Shown here piece by piece: positions 5,853 to 6,536 of a DNA stretch of 6,536 nucleotides (positions are counted from its first letter, which is position 1; each line of letters opens with the position of its first letter). The translations under genes were made by a program, and so were the position numbers. Origin of the DNA: an uncultured Clostridia bacterium (GTDB lineage: Bacteria > Bacillota > Clostridia > Oscillospirales > Oscillospiraceae); assembly GCA_947383645.1 (NCBI GenBank), contig CANDEH010000118.1:1-6536 (forward strand), read 5' to 3'. The notes under the pieces are model-generated. The model was given only the letters and a program-made list of their open reading frames with translations. It was not told the DNA's origin and did no database searches.

Positions 5853-6536
5853 ATGGCTAAGAGAGAACTGATGTCCGGCAACGTGGCTATGGCGGAGTCC
5901 GCCATCCGGGCCGGCTGCAACTTTTTCGCCAGCTACCCCATCACCCCTCAGACCTCCCTTTTAGAGTACATGTCCACCCGGATGTTCGAGGTGGGCCGGG
6001 AGTTCATCCAGGCGGAGAGCGAGATTGGCGCCATCAACATGGTCATGGGCGCCGCCGCCGCCGGCGGGCGGGCCTTCACCGCCACAGCGGGAATGGCGGT
6101 GTCGCTGATGATGGAGACCCTCAGCTACCTCTGCGCCGCCAAGCTCCCCAGCGTGGTGGTGAACATTCAGCGCACCGGCGCAGGCGCAGGCGGCATCACC
6201 TCCTCCCAGACAGACTTTCACTACGCCACCAAGAGCATGGGCCACGGCGGCCTCCACGCCTACGTCCTCTCCCCCGGCGACGTACAGGAGGCGGCAGACC
6301 TGGTCTACGACGCCTTCGCCTTCGCCGAGAAGTACCAGTGTCTGGTGTACATCCTCACCGACGCCATGGTGGCCCAGGTGATGGAGCCGGTAACCCTCAA
6401 GCTCATGCTGGAGAACCTCCCCGTCCGGGAGGGGGCCGCCCAGGGCAGCGCCATTGGCGGGGCCAAGCGCATCAACACCATCAATGCGAATCAAGAGTTG
6501 AATAAGAGGTTGACGAGGGCGGCAGCGATGCGGCCA
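5853..6536 (+). CDS. 2-oxoacid:ferredoxin oxidoreductase alpha subunit, partial (runs off window)
   Basis: The first 228 residues of the alpha subunit (VorB/KorA type, normally about 350-380 residues) are present, and the frame is open to the last base. The enzyme oxidatively decarboxylates a 2-oxoacid with CoA to acyl-CoA, CO2 and reduced ferredoxin. Family landmarks are AESAIRAGCNFFASYPITPQTSLLEYM (split: AESAIRAGC at 14-22, YPITPQT at 28-34), AESEIGAINMVMGAAAAGGR (54-73), FTATAGMAVSLM (75-86), VNIQRTGAGAGG (103-114), LSPGDVQEA (139-147) and LTDAMVAQVMEP (168-179). AAGGAGG (5838-5844) lies eight bases before the ATG. Gene order delta-alpha predicts beta (thiamine diphosphate) and gamma subunits next. 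Whether the substrate is a branched-chain oxoacid, 2-oxoglutarate or another acid is not decidable here. Codon choice in the last 57 bases is AT-richer than before, but the frame stays plausible. Confidence 0.92.
   Translation, partial: MAKRELMSGNVAMAESAIRAGCNFFASYPITPQTSLLEYMSTRMFEVGREFIQAESEIGAINMVMGAAAAGGRAFTATAGMAVSLMMETLSYLCAAKLPSVVVNIQRTGAGAGGITSSQTDFHYATKSMGHGGLHAYVLSPGDVQEAADLVYDAFAFAEKYQCLVYILTDAMVAQVMEPVTLKLMLENLPVREGAAQGSAIGGAKRINTINANQELNKRLTRAAAMRP

Noticed and set aside
5961..6494. Minus-strand open frame of 177 codons at the right end
   Set aside because: Antisense shadow of the oxidoreductase alpha subunit, whose family motifs run through the whole interval on the plus strand.
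6480..6536. Foreign sequence or frameshift at the end of the alpha subunit gene
   Set aside because: Codon use turns AT-richer, but the frame stays open and the residues remain compatible with the variable region of the family; the stretch is too short to judge.

Overview
The window looks like the chromosome of an anaerobic, fairly GC-rich Clostridia gut-type Firmicute (Oscillospiraceae-like is a guess). The basis is strong AGGAGG-type ribosome binding sites, a ferredoxin-dependent 2-oxoacid oxidoreductase cluster, and a clostridial-style mobilization gene remnant. No rRNA, tRNA, CRISPR array or complete insertion sequence was seen.

Left part (1-1625): AT-richer, gene-poor accessory DNA that reads as a decayed mobile element. 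It holds a strong hairpin (20-55), a minus-strand small gene with a CxxC...HxxC zinc-type motif that is broken by a one-base frameshift at a homopolymer (78-406), the tail of an unrecognised protein (451-684) whose end overlaps the start of a C-terminally truncated MobC-like relaxosome protein (668-898), a doubtful minus-strand reading frame (902-1357), and a dense run of hairpins (1169-1323). The relaxase expected after mobC is absent.

Right part (1626-6536): a coherent metabolic locus. On the minus strand lie a LysR-family regulator (3263-4183) and, after a gap containing a perfect 20-bp hairpin and a probable promoter, a 12-14-helix permease of the SLC13/ion-transporter type (1626-3086). 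Divergently on the plus strand runs a tight operon: a class I PLP-dependent aminotransferase (4441-5625), a small 2x[4Fe-4S] ferredoxin subunit (5640-5849) and the N-terminal 228 residues of the alpha subunit of a 2-oxoacid:ferredoxin oxidoreductase (5853 to window end). The beta (TPP) and gamma subunits are presumably just beyond the edge.

Together the operon implies amino acid -> 2-oxoacid (aminotransferase) -> acyl-CoA + CO2 + reduced ferredoxin (oxidoreductase), as in oxidative amino-acid fermentation or the reverse biosynthetic direction. The permease may import the substrate or export a product. The most interesting new observation is that the upstream regions of the permease and of the aminotransferase carry the same composite motif, TTTG(A/G)CAAT-N14/15-AT(C/T)TGT(G/T)AT, each oriented toward its own gene. 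This suggests that the two units are co-regulated, probably by the LysR protein encoded between them.
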